64,000 nt of DNA from Falsirhodobacter flavus (GTDB taxonomy: Bacteria > Pseudomonadota > Alphaproteobacteria > Rhodobacterales > Rhodobacteraceae): NCBI GenBank assembly GCA_029846755.1, contig JARWBI010000002.1, forward strand, positions 431,378 to 495,377, in the 5' to 3' direction. Positions 18,719 through 27,587 of this stretch are shown here, piece by piece. Below the pieces are notes generated by a model that saw only the letters and a list, made by a program, of their open reading frames with translations, did no database searches and was not told where the DNA came from. A program made the translations under genes and the position numbers. Numbering within the stretch: the stretch's first letter is position 1; the number at the start of each line of letters is the position of its first letter.

Positions 18719-18913
18719 TCAGGAAGCAGCAGCAGCAGCCACAACCAGCAGCAGCAGCAGCGGAACGACAACGCCGCCAGCCGACGAGCTGGTGTCCTCT
18801 TCGACGACAGCCGGAGCCATGACGGGCTGTTCGATGACCGGCTCAGCCATGCCACCGGCGAATGCCGACGTTGCTGCGACCGAGAGAGCGGCTGCGAGAG
18901 CGAATTTTTTCAT
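18719..18913 (-). CDS. small secreted or membrane-tethered protein, unknown function
   Basis: A 64-residue protein with a clear signal peptide (MKKFALAAALSVAATSAFAG), a Pro/Val/Glu-rich linker (about 21-43) and a C-terminal run of Val/Leu/Ala (GGVVVPLLLLLVVAAAAAS) that could sit in the membrane. The start is supported by GGAGG five bases upstream. The end of the gene is built from GCA/GCT triplet repeats. It converges on hemH across a shared terminator. Similar tiny genes beside hemH in relatives come to mind, but I cannot confirm this here. No function is known. Confidence 0.75.
   Translation of the reverse strand: MKKFALAAALSVAATSAFAGGMAEPVIEQPVMAPAVVEEDTSSSAGGVVVPLLLLLVVAAAAAS
18726..18761. 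repeat. short GCA/AGC triplet repeat
   Basis: Two runs of AGC triplets separated by CCACAACC, encoding the alanine-rich tail of the small secreted protein on the minus strand. Repeats like this can change length by slippage in steps of three, which would only alter tail length. Confidence 0.7.
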
Positions 18914-19058
18914 TTTGACCTCCAGTTATTGCGCACCAACGATTTTCAGAGGCGGTGATGCGCACCCAAGACTGTACCTCGTAGGGATGACTAAGCATCT
19001 CCGGTAACCAAATGCAATCTGGCGCAAATGGTTCCCGGGATGCCCGTTATCCACAGGG

Positions 19059-19646
19059 TTAAATTAGCAACACCTGCGTTCCGACCTTGGACAGGTTGTA
19101 AAGGTCGATGATGTGTTCGTTATACAGCCCGACACAACCATTGGATGAAGCACGCCCGATCTTGCGGGTGTCGTGCGTTCCGTGAATACGGTAATAGGTC
19201 CAGGAAAGATACAGTGCGCGCACGCCCAAGGGGTTGTCCGGCGCGCCGCCCTGGACGACTTCGGGCCATTCGGGATTGCGCTCGCGCATGGCCGGGGTCG
19301 GGCGCCACGAGGGATTCTCGCGCTTTTCCACGACCGTGGTGCGGCCACGGCGGGTCAGATCCTCGGACAGCGGAATCGAAGTGGGATAGAGGCGATAGAT
19401 CGACTGATCCTCGGACCAGTAATGCAGCGCGCGCGAGGTCAGATCGACAAGGATCGCACCGTTGCGGGTATTGTCGAAGTAATCCTGCCAGTCCAGCATG
19501 CGGAAGCTGGAAATGTTGCTGCGAACCGTTGCCGGGGGCTCCATCTGCGTGGTGCCGTCCTGCGCGAAGGCGGGCAGCGCCATGGCGCCCATGCCAGCGG
19601 CAGCCGCCCCCAGAAGCGCGCGGCGGTTAAGCTTCACGTCGCTCAT
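19059..19646 (-). CDS. L,D-transpeptidase (YkuD domain), exported
   Basis: A 195-residue cell-wall L,D-transpeptidase that forms 3-3 crosslinks or attaches proteins to peptidoglycan. The N-terminus LNRRALLGAAAAGMGAMALPAFA looks like a Tat-type signal with an RR pair. The YkuD domain (about 60-195) ends with YRIHGTHDTRKIG then SSNGCVGLYNEHIIDL, giving the catalytic His and Cys. The usual Arg two residues after the Cys is replaced by Gly (GCVG instead of GCIR). It is divergent from the CAP-domain lipoprotein gene. Confidence 0.88.
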   Translation of the reverse strand: MSDVKLNRRALLGAAAAGMGAMALPAFAQDGTTQMEPPATVRSNISSFRMLDWQDYFDNTRNGAILVDLTSRALHYWSEDQSIYRLYPTSIPLSEDLTRRGRTTVVEKRENPSWRPTPAMRERNPEWPEVVQGGAPDNPLGVRALYLSWTYYRIHGTHDTRKIGRASSNGCVGLYNEHIIDLYNLSKVGTQVLLI

Positions 19647-19774
19647 CTACGAATCTCTCCTTGAAAAAGCGTCCGGCAAGGGGCCGGTATCGTCCGGCGG
19701 GGATCATACCGCCTGCGACAGTGGGTCGCAAATCACTATCGCCGAAGAACGTAGACGGTCACGCAGAGTTGCGT

Positions 19775-19803
19775 TTGAAACACGCCCTGCGATTGGCTAT
19801 GAC
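19775..19803 (+). promoter_or_regulatory. candidate sigma-70-type promoter for the CAP-domain lipoprotein
   Basis: TTGAAA (19775-19780) and TATGAC (19798-19803) are separated by 17 bases and lie 32 bases before the start codon of the CAP-domain gene. Spacing is ideal and the boxes are near consensus, but this is a visual match only. Confidence 0.4.
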
Positions 19804-19834
19804 AACCCCCGCAACCTTTTCTTTCGGGACCGAG

Positions 19835-20362
19835 ATGAAGAAGCTTTCCGTTCTGGCCCTTTGCGGCGCCATCGCTCTTTCCGCCTGCGGCACCGGCCAG
19901 TCCGTGCAATCCGGCCCCGGCATGTATCGCATCTCGTCGGCGGACGAGGCTGCGGTGACTTATCGCGTGCTCGATTCGGTCAATACGCTGCGTCAGGCGC
20001 GGGGCCTTGCACCGCTGGCGCTGAACGCCGAACTGACCGCAGCCGCCGCGACCCATTCGCGCGACATGTCGGTGCAGAACCGCCCGTGGCACTTCGGATC
20101 GGACGGATCGTCGCCGCTGGTCCGGGCGCAGCGCGCAGGCTATCGCGGCAAGCTCTTGGGCGAAAACATCTCGGAAACCTACCAGACCGAGCTTGAAACC
20201 GTGGCAAGCTGGATGGCCAAACCCGACACCCGCGACGTGGCCCTGAACCCCGCTGCGACCGATCTGGGCTTCTCGTGGTATCAGGAATCCAGCGGCAAGA
20301 TCTGGTGGACCATGGTCACCGGCGCGGGTGGCGGGTCGATGATGATGGCCTCGGGCCTGTAA
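19835..20362 (+). CDS. CAP-domain (SCP/PR1-like) lipoprotein
   Basis: A 175-residue predicted lipoprotein. The lipobox IALSAC places the lipidated Cys near residue 19. The rest is a CAP domain with VNTLRQARGLAPLALNAELTAAA, the His of AATHSRDMS, the FGSDGSSPLVRAQRAGY loop and LGENISE. Bacterial CAP proteins are mostly of unknown biochemical role; some act on the cell wall. The two flanking L,D-transpeptidases fit an envelope function. The ATG at 19835 is the only start giving a proper signal sequence. Confidence 0.88.
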   Translation: MKKLSVLALCGAIALSACGTGQSVQSGPGMYRISSADEAAVTYRVLDSVNTLRQARGLAPLALNAELTAAAATHSRDMSVQNRPWHFGSDGSSPLVRAQRAGYRGKLLGENISETYQTELETVASWMAKPDTRDVALNPAATDLGFSWYQESSGKIWWTMVTGAGGGSMMMASGL

Positions 20363-20365
20363 AGC

Positions 20366-20390
20366 AAAAGGCCCCGCGAGGGGCCTTTTT
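20366..20390. terminator. bidirectional intrinsic terminator
   Basis: Stem AAAAGGCCCC/GGGGCCTTTT with a GCGA loop lies between the stop codons of the convergent CAP-lipoprotein and L,D-transpeptidase genes. A's precede and T's follow it, so it can serve both directions. Confidence 0.92.
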
Positions 20391-20908
20391 CATTTCATGA
20401 TGTGGATGACGGTCCCGACCCGGATCATGGAGTAGATCTCCTCGATCTCGTCATCCGTGACCGCGATGCAGCCCGCCGTCCAGTCGCGCTGCCGTTTCGG
20501 GCCGCGCGAATCGCCGTGGATGAAGATGTCGCCGCCCGGCAGCTTGCCGTTGGCCAGCGCGTTGATCCGGTCGTTCGCGTTGGGATAGGACACGCCGACC
20601 GACAGATGATAGGCGCTGTTCGGGTTCTGGCGATCCAGCCAATAGGCGCCCTCGGGCGTCTTGCCGTCGCCTTCGAACTGCTTGTGCCCGACCGGCTGGA
20701 AGCCCAGCGCGATGTCATAGGTTTTCAGCACGCGGTTGCCGTTCAGAAGATACATCTTCCGTTCCGCCTTGTGCACCTGCACCGAGGTCACGGGTGGCCC
20801 GTCATAGTCGCGAAATTTGCTCGGCCCGCCGCCGATGCCGCTGTCGCCCCCGCAGGCGGCCAGAAACAAGGCCACCGCAAGGGCTGAAAGGATTTTCACT
20901 GCCCGCAT
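20390..20908 (-). CDS. L,D-transpeptidase family lipoprotein (YafK/ErfK-like)
   Basis: A 172-residue envelope enzyme. The signal peptide ends in a lipobox (FLAAC, about residues 15-19). The YkuD-type core shows HKAERKMYLLNG, the Tyr/Asp loop GKTPEGAYWLD, the His of IFIHGD and the catalytic Cys in DWTAGCIAVTDDEIEEIY. It should modify peptidoglycan crosslinks or cleave the Braun-type link, as proposed for YafK relatives. The start at 20908 is set by the signal peptide. It ends on the bidirectional terminator. Confidence 0.88.
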   Translation of the reverse strand: MRAVKILSALAVALFLAACGGDSGIGGGPSKFRDYDGPPVTSVQVHKAERKMYLLNGNRVLKTYDIALGFQPVGHKQFEGDGKTPEGAYWLDRQNPNSAYHLSVGVSYPNANDRINALANGKLPGGDIFIHGDSRGPKRQRDWTAGCIAVTDDEIEEIYSMIRVGTVIHIMK

Positions 20909-20978
20909 TTTGTTATCCGCTCGATGCGCTTTTTTCTGCGGATATATCCGAATCCCGCGATCGCCTAGCAGGAATTTT

Positions 20979-22178
20979 TCACGACACGGTGAAGCGGGCC
21001 GCAAGCTCGACATGCGGGCTCCAGCGGAACTGGTCCACGACCTCCACCCGGTCCAGCGCATAACCCGCCGCGATCAACGTCTTGGCGTCGCGCGCGAATG
21101 TCACGGGATTGCAGCTGACCATCGCGATGCGGGGCACGCGGCTGCGCGCAAGGGTCGCAACCTGCGCCTCGGCCCCGGCACGGGGCGGGTCGATCACGAC
21201 GGCGTCGAAGCCCTTGAACTCGTCCGGCTCCAGCGGGCGGCGGAACAGATCGCGCGTTTCGGTCGTCACGCGTTTCAGCCCGGCATTGCGCCAGCCGCGA
21301 TCCAGCGCGGCCGTCATCGCGGCGTCGCCTTCGACGGCATGAACCTCGGCATTCTCGGCCAGCGGCAGGCTGAAGGTGCCCGACCCCGCGAACAGATCGA
21401 CGATGCGCTTCGCCCCCGCCGTCCAGCCTCGCACGAAGCCCAAAAGCGCCGCCTCGCCCGCCGCGGTCGCCTGAAGGAAGGCACCGGGGGGCGGGGCGAC
21501 CAGCGCCGCGCCGAAGCGCTGCATCGGGTTCGCACGCAGGGCGATGGTCTCGCCCTCCCATGTCAGGCGGGCGATGCCCTGCGCCTCGGCCACGCGGGCC
21601 AGTTCAAGCGTCAACGCGGTATCCAGCGGCTTTCCGCCCGTGACCGACACGTCCGGCCCGGCAAGGCTTTGCGTCACCGTGAGCGCCAGTTCCCCCGACC
21701 GCGAGCCGCCGGTCTTCACCAGCGCCTCCAGCGCCGGGAAGCTGGCCATCAGGTCGGGCGTCAGCAGGATGCAGTTCGGCACCGCGACCAATGTATCCGA
21801 AGCCCGCGCGTGAAAGCCCAACAGCGCCCCGCCCTTGGTGCGCCGCCCATGCAGCGTCGCGCGGCGGCGCGAGCGGGCCGGCGATGTCACCGTTTCGCCC
21901 ACCGGCGCGTCCAGCCCCTGACCGGCCAGCGCACCCAGAACGACCGCCCGCTTCCATTCCGCCACGAAACGGTCGGACGCATGTTGCAGCGAACAGCCGC
22001 CGCAGGTGCGGTAATGCGGGCAAGGCGCCTTCACCCGGTCGGGCGAGGGCGTGACGATGGCGTGGGTGTCCGCCTCGACCACCTCGCCCGGAAGCATCCG
22101 GGGGATGTAGACCGGGCCGTCCGGCCCCATCGCCACCGCATCGCCGCGATGGCCAAGGCGATCGATCGTCAGTTTCAC
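20979..22178 (-). CDS. RNA m5U methyltransferase, RlmD/TrmA family
   Basis: A 399-residue SAM-dependent methyltransferase that methylates a uridine C5, most likely in 23S rRNA. It has an N-terminal TRAM-like part, an iron-sulfur motif with Cys53, Cys59, Cys62 and a candidate fourth Cys136, the SAM motif IVDLFAGSGTFSLPL, IDPPRAG, the nucleophile Cys356 (VSCNPVTFARD) and the base Glu391. All catalytic residues are present. Whether it acts as RlmD, RlmC or a dual enzyme cannot be told. It overlaps the upstream ABC exporter gene by four bases (ATGA). Confidence 0.92.
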   Translation of the reverse strand: MKLTIDRLGHRGDAVAMGPDGPVYIPRMLPGEVVEADTHAIVTPSPDRVKAPCPHYRTCGGCSLQHASDRFVAEWKRAVVLGALAGQGLDAPVGETVTSPARSRRRATLHGRRTKGGALLGFHARASDTLVAVPNCILLTPDLMASFPALEALVKTGGSRSGELALTVTQSLAGPDVSVTGGKPLDTALTLELARVAEAQGIARLTWEGETIALRANPMQRFGAALVAPPPGAFLQATAAGEAALLGFVRGWTAGAKRIVDLFAGSGTFSLPLAENAEVHAVEGDAAMTAALDRGWRNAGLKRVTTETRDLFRRPLEPDEFKGFDAVVIDPPRAGAEAQVATLARSRVPRIAMVSCNPVTFARDAKTLIAAGYALDRVEVVDQFRWSPHVELAARFTVS

Positions 22179-24016
22179 TCCGCAGCCTCTTCCAATCCAA
22201 GAAAGCCGCCCGATTGCCTGTTCCAGTACCGCGCGTAAAGCCCGTTCTGCGCCAGAAGCGCCTCATGTGTGCCTTCTTCGACGATGCGGCCCGCCTCCAG
22301 CACCACGATCCGGTCCATTTCGGCGATGGTGGACAGGCGGTGCGCGATGGCCAGCACGGTCTTGCCTTCCATCACCTTTTCAAGGCTGGCCTGAATGGAG
22401 GCCTCCACCTCGCTGTCCAGGGCCGATGTCGCCTCGTCCAACACCAGGATCGGCGCATCCTTGACGAAGGCACGGGCCAGCGCGATCCGCTGGCGCTGCC
22501 CGCCCGACAGTTTTACGCCGCGTTCGCCAAGGTATGCGTCATAGCCCGACCGGCCCTGATGATCGACCATATGCTCGATGAAGGTGTCCGCCTCGGCAGC
22601 ACGGGCGGCTTCGGCAAGTTCCGCATCCGTGGCGTCGGGCCGCCCATAAAGGATGTTGTCGCGGGCCGAGCGGTTGAACATCGCGGTTTCCTGCGTGACC
22701 ATCCCGATCTGGCGCCGCAGGGATTCCTGCGTGATCCGGCGCACGTCCTGGCCGTCTATCGCGACCGCCCCCTTTTCCACGTCGTAAAGCCGCAGCAGCA
22801 GCGCGACCAGCGTGGATTTCCCCGCCCCCGACGCCCCGACGATGCCCAGCTTTTCCCCCGGCGCGATGGTCAGATCGATGTCATGCACCCCGCCGTGACG
22901 CCCGCCATAGGTGAAGGTCACGCCCTTGAACGCCACCTCGCCCTGCACGGCGGGCAGCGCCTGCGCACCTGCCGCATCGGGCAGCTTGTGTGGCTTTGCC
23001 AGCGTCTGCATCGCGTCCTCGACCTCGCCCACCGAGGTGTAGATCGACATCAGCGTGAAGCTGACCCAGCCCGACATCTGCGCCAGCCGCATCGAAATCG
23101 CGCCCGAGGCCGCGATGGCCCCCGCCGTCGCCTGCCCGTTCTGCCACAGCAGCAGCGTGCCGCCGATCAGCACGACCGGCAACACCCCCGACAGAAGCAT
23201 CAGCGCGCTGCGGAACGCGGTGGAGATCACGCCGAAGTCGAGGCTGCGCTGGCGGAACACCTCCATCGATTCCAGCGCCACGCGGTCTTCGAACGCGTCA
23301 TGGGCGAACAGCTTGACGGTCTTGATGTTGGTGATCGTATCCACGACCTGCCCCGACACCATCGCCCGCGCCGCCGCGCGCGCCGCCGAGTTGGTGCGCA
23401 CCCGCGGCATGAAGAAGCGGATCAGCAGGATATAGGCCACGAGCCAGACGCCCAGCGCCACCGCCAGCCATCCATCGACCGAAATCAAAAAGATCGCCGA
23501 TCCGATGACCGAGGCCAGCGCGAAGGCGACGGTGTTGATCGTTTCCGACGCCACATCCGTCACCGCGCGCGCAGCCTGCATCTGCTTCTGGCTGATCCGC
23601 CCTGCAAAATCGTTGTCGAAGAAGGTGACGTCCTGCCCCATCGTCCAGCGGTGCAAGCGGCTCAGAACCAGCGGGAACAGGTTCGGCTGCACCATGATCG
23701 CATTGGTGGCCGAGCTTGCCCCGAAAGCGATGGGGCGGAGCAGCACGAAGAAGGCGAACAGGCCCAGCAGCAGATGCCAGCCGTTCGAGAGGAACCCTTC
23801 GGCCCCGACCTCCAGCGCGCCGTCGATCACCCAGCCGAGAATGGAGGCAGAGACCACCTCCAGCGCGCCGGTCGCTGCCGCGACGACCGAGGCGATCAGC
23901 AGCGCGGGCCAAGATCCTTTCAGGCACCACAGAAAAAACCTGCCCAGTGTCGTCGGGGGCGCGCTTCTGGCCGGACGGAAGGCATCGATCACCCCGCCAA
24001 GGTTTCGCAGGTTCAT
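22175..24016 (-). CDS. ABC exporter half-transporter (TMD-NBD)
   Basis: A 613-residue MsbA/multidrug-type exporter subunit: six transmembrane helices in the first 340 residues, then a complete ATPase with Walker A (GASGAGKST), signature LSGGQRQR and Walker B (ILVLDEATSALD). It lies four bases inside the end of the next half-transporter gene upstream, so the two probably form a heterodimer. Both ATP sites look canonical. The substrate is unknown; lipid, peptide or drug are the family choices. Confidence 0.93.
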   Translation of the reverse strand: MNLRNLGGVIDAFRPARSAPPTTLGRFFLWCLKGSWPALLIASVVAAATGALEVVSASILGWVIDGALEVGAEGFLSNGWHLLLGLFAFFVLLRPIAFGASSATNAIMVQPNLFPLVLSRLHRWTMGQDVTFFDNDFAGRISQKQMQAARAVTDVASETINTVAFALASVIGSAIFLISVDGWLAVALGVWLVAYILLIRFFMPRVRTNSAARAAARAMVSGQVVDTITNIKTVKLFAHDAFEDRVALESMEVFRQRSLDFGVISTAFRSALMLLSGVLPVVLIGGTLLLWQNGQATAGAIAASGAISMRLAQMSGWVSFTLMSIYTSVGEVEDAMQTLAKPHKLPDAAGAQALPAVQGEVAFKGVTFTYGGRHGGVHDIDLTIAPGEKLGIVGASGAGKSTLVALLLRLYDVEKGAVAIDGQDVRRITQESLRRQIGMVTQETAMFNRSARDNILYGRPDATDAELAEAARAAEADTFIEHMVDHQGRSGYDAYLGERGVKLSGGQRQRIALARAFVKDAPILVLDEATSALDSEVEASIQASLEKVMEGKTVLAIAHRLSTIAEMDRIVVLEAGRIVEEGTHEALLAQNGLYARYWNRQSGGFLGLEEAAE

Positions 24017-25869
24017 TCCGCCGCCCCCGTATCCACATAATCCGTGTCGATGAAACCGCCCGACTGCCGCGCCCAGAACCGGGCATAGAGCCCGCCTTTC
24101 GCCAGCAATTCGTCATGCGTGCCAAGTTCGGCGATCCGGCCCGCGTCCAGCACCAGAATGCGGTCCATCCGCGCGATGGTGGACAGCCGGTGCGCGATGG
24201 CGATGACCGTCTTGCCCTCCATCACGCCATAAAGCGTCTCGAGGATCGCGGCCTCCACCTCGCTGTCCAGCGCCGAGGTCGCTTCGTCCAGCACAAGGAT
24301 CGGGGCGTCCTTCAGGATGACGCGGGCAAGGCCGATGCGCTGGCGCTGCCCGCCCGACAGTTTCACCCCCCGCTCGCCCACCTGCGCGTCGTATCCGGTG
24401 CGGCCTTCCTTGTCCTGCAGCGTCTGGATGAAGTCATGCGCCTCGGCGCGTTTCGCAGCCAGCACGACCTGTTCGTCCGTCGCATCGGGACGGCCATAGG
24501 TGATGTTCTCGCGCACCGACCGATGCAGAAGGCTGCTGTCCTGCTGGACCATGCCGATGTGGCGGCGCAGGCTGTCCTGCGTGACATGGGCGATGTCCTG
24601 CCCGTCGATGTCGATCCGCCCGCCCTCGATGTCATAGAAACGCAGCAGCAGCTTCACCAGCGTCGATTTCCCCGCGCCCGACCGACCCACGACGCCGATC
24701 TTCTCGCCAGGCCGGATGGTCAGCGTCACGTCCTGCAAACCGCCGCGGTCGCGCCCGTAATGGTGGGTCACGCCCTTCAGGTCGATCCGGCCTTGGGTCA
24801 ACGCCAGCGGGCGCGCACCGTCCGCATCGACCAGAGCGATGGGCTGGGCAATCGTCTCCATCCCTTCCTTGATGATCCCGAAGGATTGGAACAGCTGCGT
24901 CGTCGCCCACATGATCCAGTAGGTCAGGTTGTTCAGCCGCATCACCAGCGCCGAAGCCGCCGCCACCACGCCGACGCTTGCCTGCCCTTGATACCACAGC
25001 AGCACCGCCCAGCCGATCACCCCCACGATCATCGCGCCGTTCAGCATAGTGAGCGAGATGTCCATGCGCGTGATGATCCGCATCTCCTTCAGAAAGGCCG
25101 TGCGGGCCTCCTCGATCGACTTGCGGGCATAGTCCAGCTCTCGCCCGTCATGGGCGAACAGCTTCACCGAATGGATGTTGGTATAGGCATCGACCACCCG
25201 CCCGTTCACCGCCGACCGCGCATCCGAGCTTTTCTGCGCCGCCGGGGCTGCGTGCCGGATCGTCCAGCGCACCAGCCAGCCATACAGAAGCGCCCAGACC
25301 AGCAGCGGGATCGCAAGGCGCGGATCGGCATGGCCCAGCATCACCAAGGATCCGACCAGCGTGGTCGCGGCAAAGGCCACGGCGTCGAAGATGTTGAAGA
25401 TCGCATCCCCCGCCGCTGTCGGCGTCTGCATGATGCGGTTCGCCAGACGGCCCGCGAAATCGCCCTCGAACCAGCCGACGGGCTGGCGCAGCACGTGGCT
25501 GTGCGCGCGCCAGCGGATCAGCGTGCCGAAGTTCGGCAGGATCGCATTGTGCAGCAGCGCCGTGTTCGTTCCGGCAAAGACCGGGCGCAGGAACAGCACG
25601 AAGAAGGCAACGCCCAGAAGCTCCCACCCGTGATCGGCCCAAACCTGCTGCGGCCCGCCGGATGCCAGCAGGTCCACCACCCGCCCGACATACCAGATCA
25701 GCGCAAGGTCGATCACCGCAATGATGACGGCCATCATCGCCGTCACCACGAAGACCTTGCGGAAGGGTTTCATGTATTCCCGCAGGAACGGCCATAGCCG
25801 GTTCGGTGGGGTATCGGTCTGGGCATAGGGCTCGAAAGGGTCAACGAGCCGTTCGAAAAATCGGAACAC
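24013..25869 (-). CDS. ABC exporter half-transporter (TMD-NBD), partner
   Basis: A 618-residue exporter with an N-terminal six-helix domain and an ATPase carrying GRSGAGKST, LSGGQRQR and ILVLDEATSALD. It is the first gene of a three-gene string (this, the second half-transporter and the RNA methyltransferase), all joined by ATGA overlaps. The two half-transporters resemble each other strongly in the ATPase part, suggesting an old duplication. Confidence 0.93.
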   Translation of the reverse strand: MFRFFERLVDPFEPYAQTDTPPNRLWPFLREYMKPFRKVFVVTAMMAVIIAVIDLALIWYVGRVVDLLASGGPQQVWADHGWELLGVAFFVLFLRPVFAGTNTALLHNAILPNFGTLIRWRAHSHVLRQPVGWFEGDFAGRLANRIMQTPTAAGDAIFNIFDAVAFAATTLVGSLVMLGHADPRLAIPLLVWALLYGWLVRWTIRHAAPAAQKSSDARSAVNGRVVDAYTNIHSVKLFAHDGRELDYARKSIEEARTAFLKEMRIITRMDISLTMLNGAMIVGVIGWAVLLWYQGQASVGVVAAASALVMRLNNLTYWIMWATTQLFQSFGIIKEGMETIAQPIALVDADGARPLALTQGRIDLKGVTHHYGRDRGGLQDVTLTIRPGEKIGVVGRSGAGKSTLVKLLLRFYDIEGGRIDIDGQDIAHVTQDSLRRHIGMVQQDSSLLHRSVRENITYGRPDATDEQVVLAAKRAEAHDFIQTLQDKEGRTGYDAQVGERGVKLSGGQRQRIGLARVILKDAPILVLDEATSALDSEVEAAILETLYGVMEGKTVIAIAHRLSTIARMDRILVLDAGRIAELGTHDELLAKGGLYARFWARQSGGFIDTDYVDTGAAE

Positions 25870-25926
25870 GGGAAAGCCTCGTCGTTGCCCCGTGCATATA
25901 AACGCGAAAGGGCCGAAGGAAAACCG

Positions 25927-27024
25927 TCAGCGCAGAAGATCCTCGCGCGTCAGCGAAAAACCCGACGCGATCCAGCGGGCCTCGATCTCTTTCAGCCTCG
26001 CGCCCAGTGCGGCACCGGAAAGGGCGGGCATCAGGTCGGCGGCGGTCACCGGAAATTTCGCCGCGGCGGCGGCCTCGATGCCCGCGGTTTCCGGCAGCGC
26101 CTCCATCAGCGCGGCGCGCACGAGGGCCGCATCACGGGCGATGTCTGCGCCGTGCCGCCATGCGATCTCGGGGATGTTGCCTTCCAGCGCGGCGCGGCGG
26201 ATCAGCGTCAGGCGCGCAGCCTCGGCCCGCGACAGGCGCAGGTCGGCCTCGCCCCCCAGCGCGGCAAGGCGGCGGATCGGATCGGGCGGCAGGGTTTCCA
26301 GATGCACCAGCACCGGCAGCGCCTTTGGGTCAGACCCCGGCAGCACATGGCGCAGCACACCCGCATGGGCCATCGCCGCGACCGAACGCGCGGGATCGCG
26401 CGCGGCCAGCAGCTTCTTCATCTCGGCCCCCACGCGTTCTCGCGAGAGGTTGTCGATCCCGTCCGCATTCGCGGCGCAGGCGGCAAGCCCGTCCGCGTCC
26501 AGATCGCGGCCATAGATGGCGTGAAACCGAAAGAATCGCAGGATGCGCAGGTAATCCTCGCGGATGCGCGCCTCGGGGTCGCCGACGAAACGGACATGAT
26601 GCGCCCGCAGGTCCGCCAGCCCGCCCAGCGGGTCGATCACCGTGCCGGACGCATCGGCATAAAGCGCGTTCATGGTGAAATCGCGCCGCGCCGCATCTTC
26701 GGCCACGTCGGTGGAAAAGGCGACCGTGGCGCGGCGGCCATCGGTTTCGACGTCGCGGCGGAAGGTCGTGACCTCGTGCGGAACGCCATTCGCGATCACG
26801 GTGACGGTCCCATGTTCGATCCCGGTGGGGATGGTACGGAAGCCCGCCGCCTCGGCCAGATCGCAGACCTGTTCGGGCAGAGCGTCGGTCGCGATGTCGA
26901 TGTCCGACACCGGAACGCCCAGCAGCGCGTTCCGGACGCAGCCGCCGACGAACAGCGCCCGGTGCGGGGCGAGCGCGTCGCAAACGGGGCGCGCGGTATC
27001 CAGCCAGTCGCCCGAAACCTTCAT
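25927..27024 (-). CDS. CCA tRNA nucleotidyltransferase / poly(A) polymerase family
   Basis: A 365-residue class II nucleotidyltransferase that builds or repairs the 3' CCA of tRNAs. It has LFVGGCVRNALLG, the metal-binding DIDIATDA and the RRDFTMNALYAD motif, followed by the RNA-binding segment DYLRILRFFRFHA. The length fits the alphaproteobacterial type without an HD domain. The ATG at 27024 overlaps the stop of the upstream NUDIX gene. Confidence 0.92.
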   Translation of the reverse strand: MKVSGDWLDTARPVCDALAPHRALFVGGCVRNALLGVPVSDIDIATDALPEQVCDLAEAAGFRTIPTGIEHGTVTVIANGVPHEVTTFRRDVETDGRRATVAFSTDVAEDAARRDFTMNALYADASGTVIDPLGGLADLRAHHVRFVGDPEARIREDYLRILRFFRFHAIYGRDLDADGLAACAANADGIDNLSRERVGAEMKKLLAARDPARSVAAMAHAGVLRHVLPGSDPKALPVLVHLETLPPDPIRRLAALGGEADLRLSRAEAARLTLIRRAALEGNIPEIAWRHGADIARDAALVRAALMEALPETAGIEAAAAAKFPVTAADLMPALSGAALGARLKEIEARWIASGFSLTREDLLR

Positions 27025-27587
27025 CTCATCGTCTCGGCCAGGCCGCGCAGGATGCGGGCGGTCGCGCCCCAGATGTAATACGGCCCCCACGGCACCGAAT
27101 AATACCGCCGCGTCGCCCCCTGCCACGCACGCGACTGGATGGAATAGCGGGCCGGGTCCAGCAGATGCGTCATCGGCACGGCGAAGGCTTCCTCCACCTC
27201 CGCGGCTTGCGGTTCGGGCGCGAAGGGGGACACGAGGCCGATCACCGGTGTCACGCTGAACCCGGTCACGGTTTCATGCGGCGGCAGGGTTCCCAGCACC
27301 TCGACGCAGGTGGGCGGCAGGCCGATCTCCTCCTGCGCCTCGCGCAGCGCGGCCTCAATGGGGGTTTCGCCTGCGTCCAGCTTGCCGCCGGGAAAGGCGA
27401 TCTGGCCCGGATGGTGCTTCAGCCCCGATGCGCGTTTCGTCAGCCAGATGCGCCCTTCGTCCACCGCGACCAGAACAGCCGCATCGCGCAGCTTGCGGCC
27501 CGGCGGCGCCTTGACCGCCGGGTTCAGATCGAAATCCGACGACGCGGCCGCGGGCCGCGCCAATGCTTCGATCAGCCGGTCACGCAC
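27021..27587 (-). CDS. NUDIX hydrolase, CoA pyrophosphatase-like
   Basis: A 188-residue NUDIX enzyme. It shows the CoA-pyrophosphatase signature LKHHPGQIAFPGG directly followed by the NUDIX box (GKLDAGETP through REAQEEIGL). It would cleave CoA or related nucleotides to 4'-phosphopantetheine and 3',5'-ADP. No ATG is available near the start; a GTG at 27587 overlapping the end of hslO is the best choice, giving a product of normal length. Confidence 0.87.
   Translation of the reverse strand: MRDRLIEALARPAAASSDFDLNPAVKAPPGRKLRDAAVLVAVDEGRIWLTKRASGLKHHPGQIAFPGGKLDAGETPIEAALREAQEEIGLPPTCVEVLGTLPPHETVTGFSVTPVIGLVSPFAPEPQAAEVEEAFAVPMTHLLDPARYSIQSRAWQGATRRYYSVPWGPYYIWGATARILRGLAETMR

Noticed and set aside
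23716..25797. 693-codon plus-strand frame opposite the ABC exporters
   Set aside because: Arg/His-rich shadow; the minus strand encodes complete transporters.
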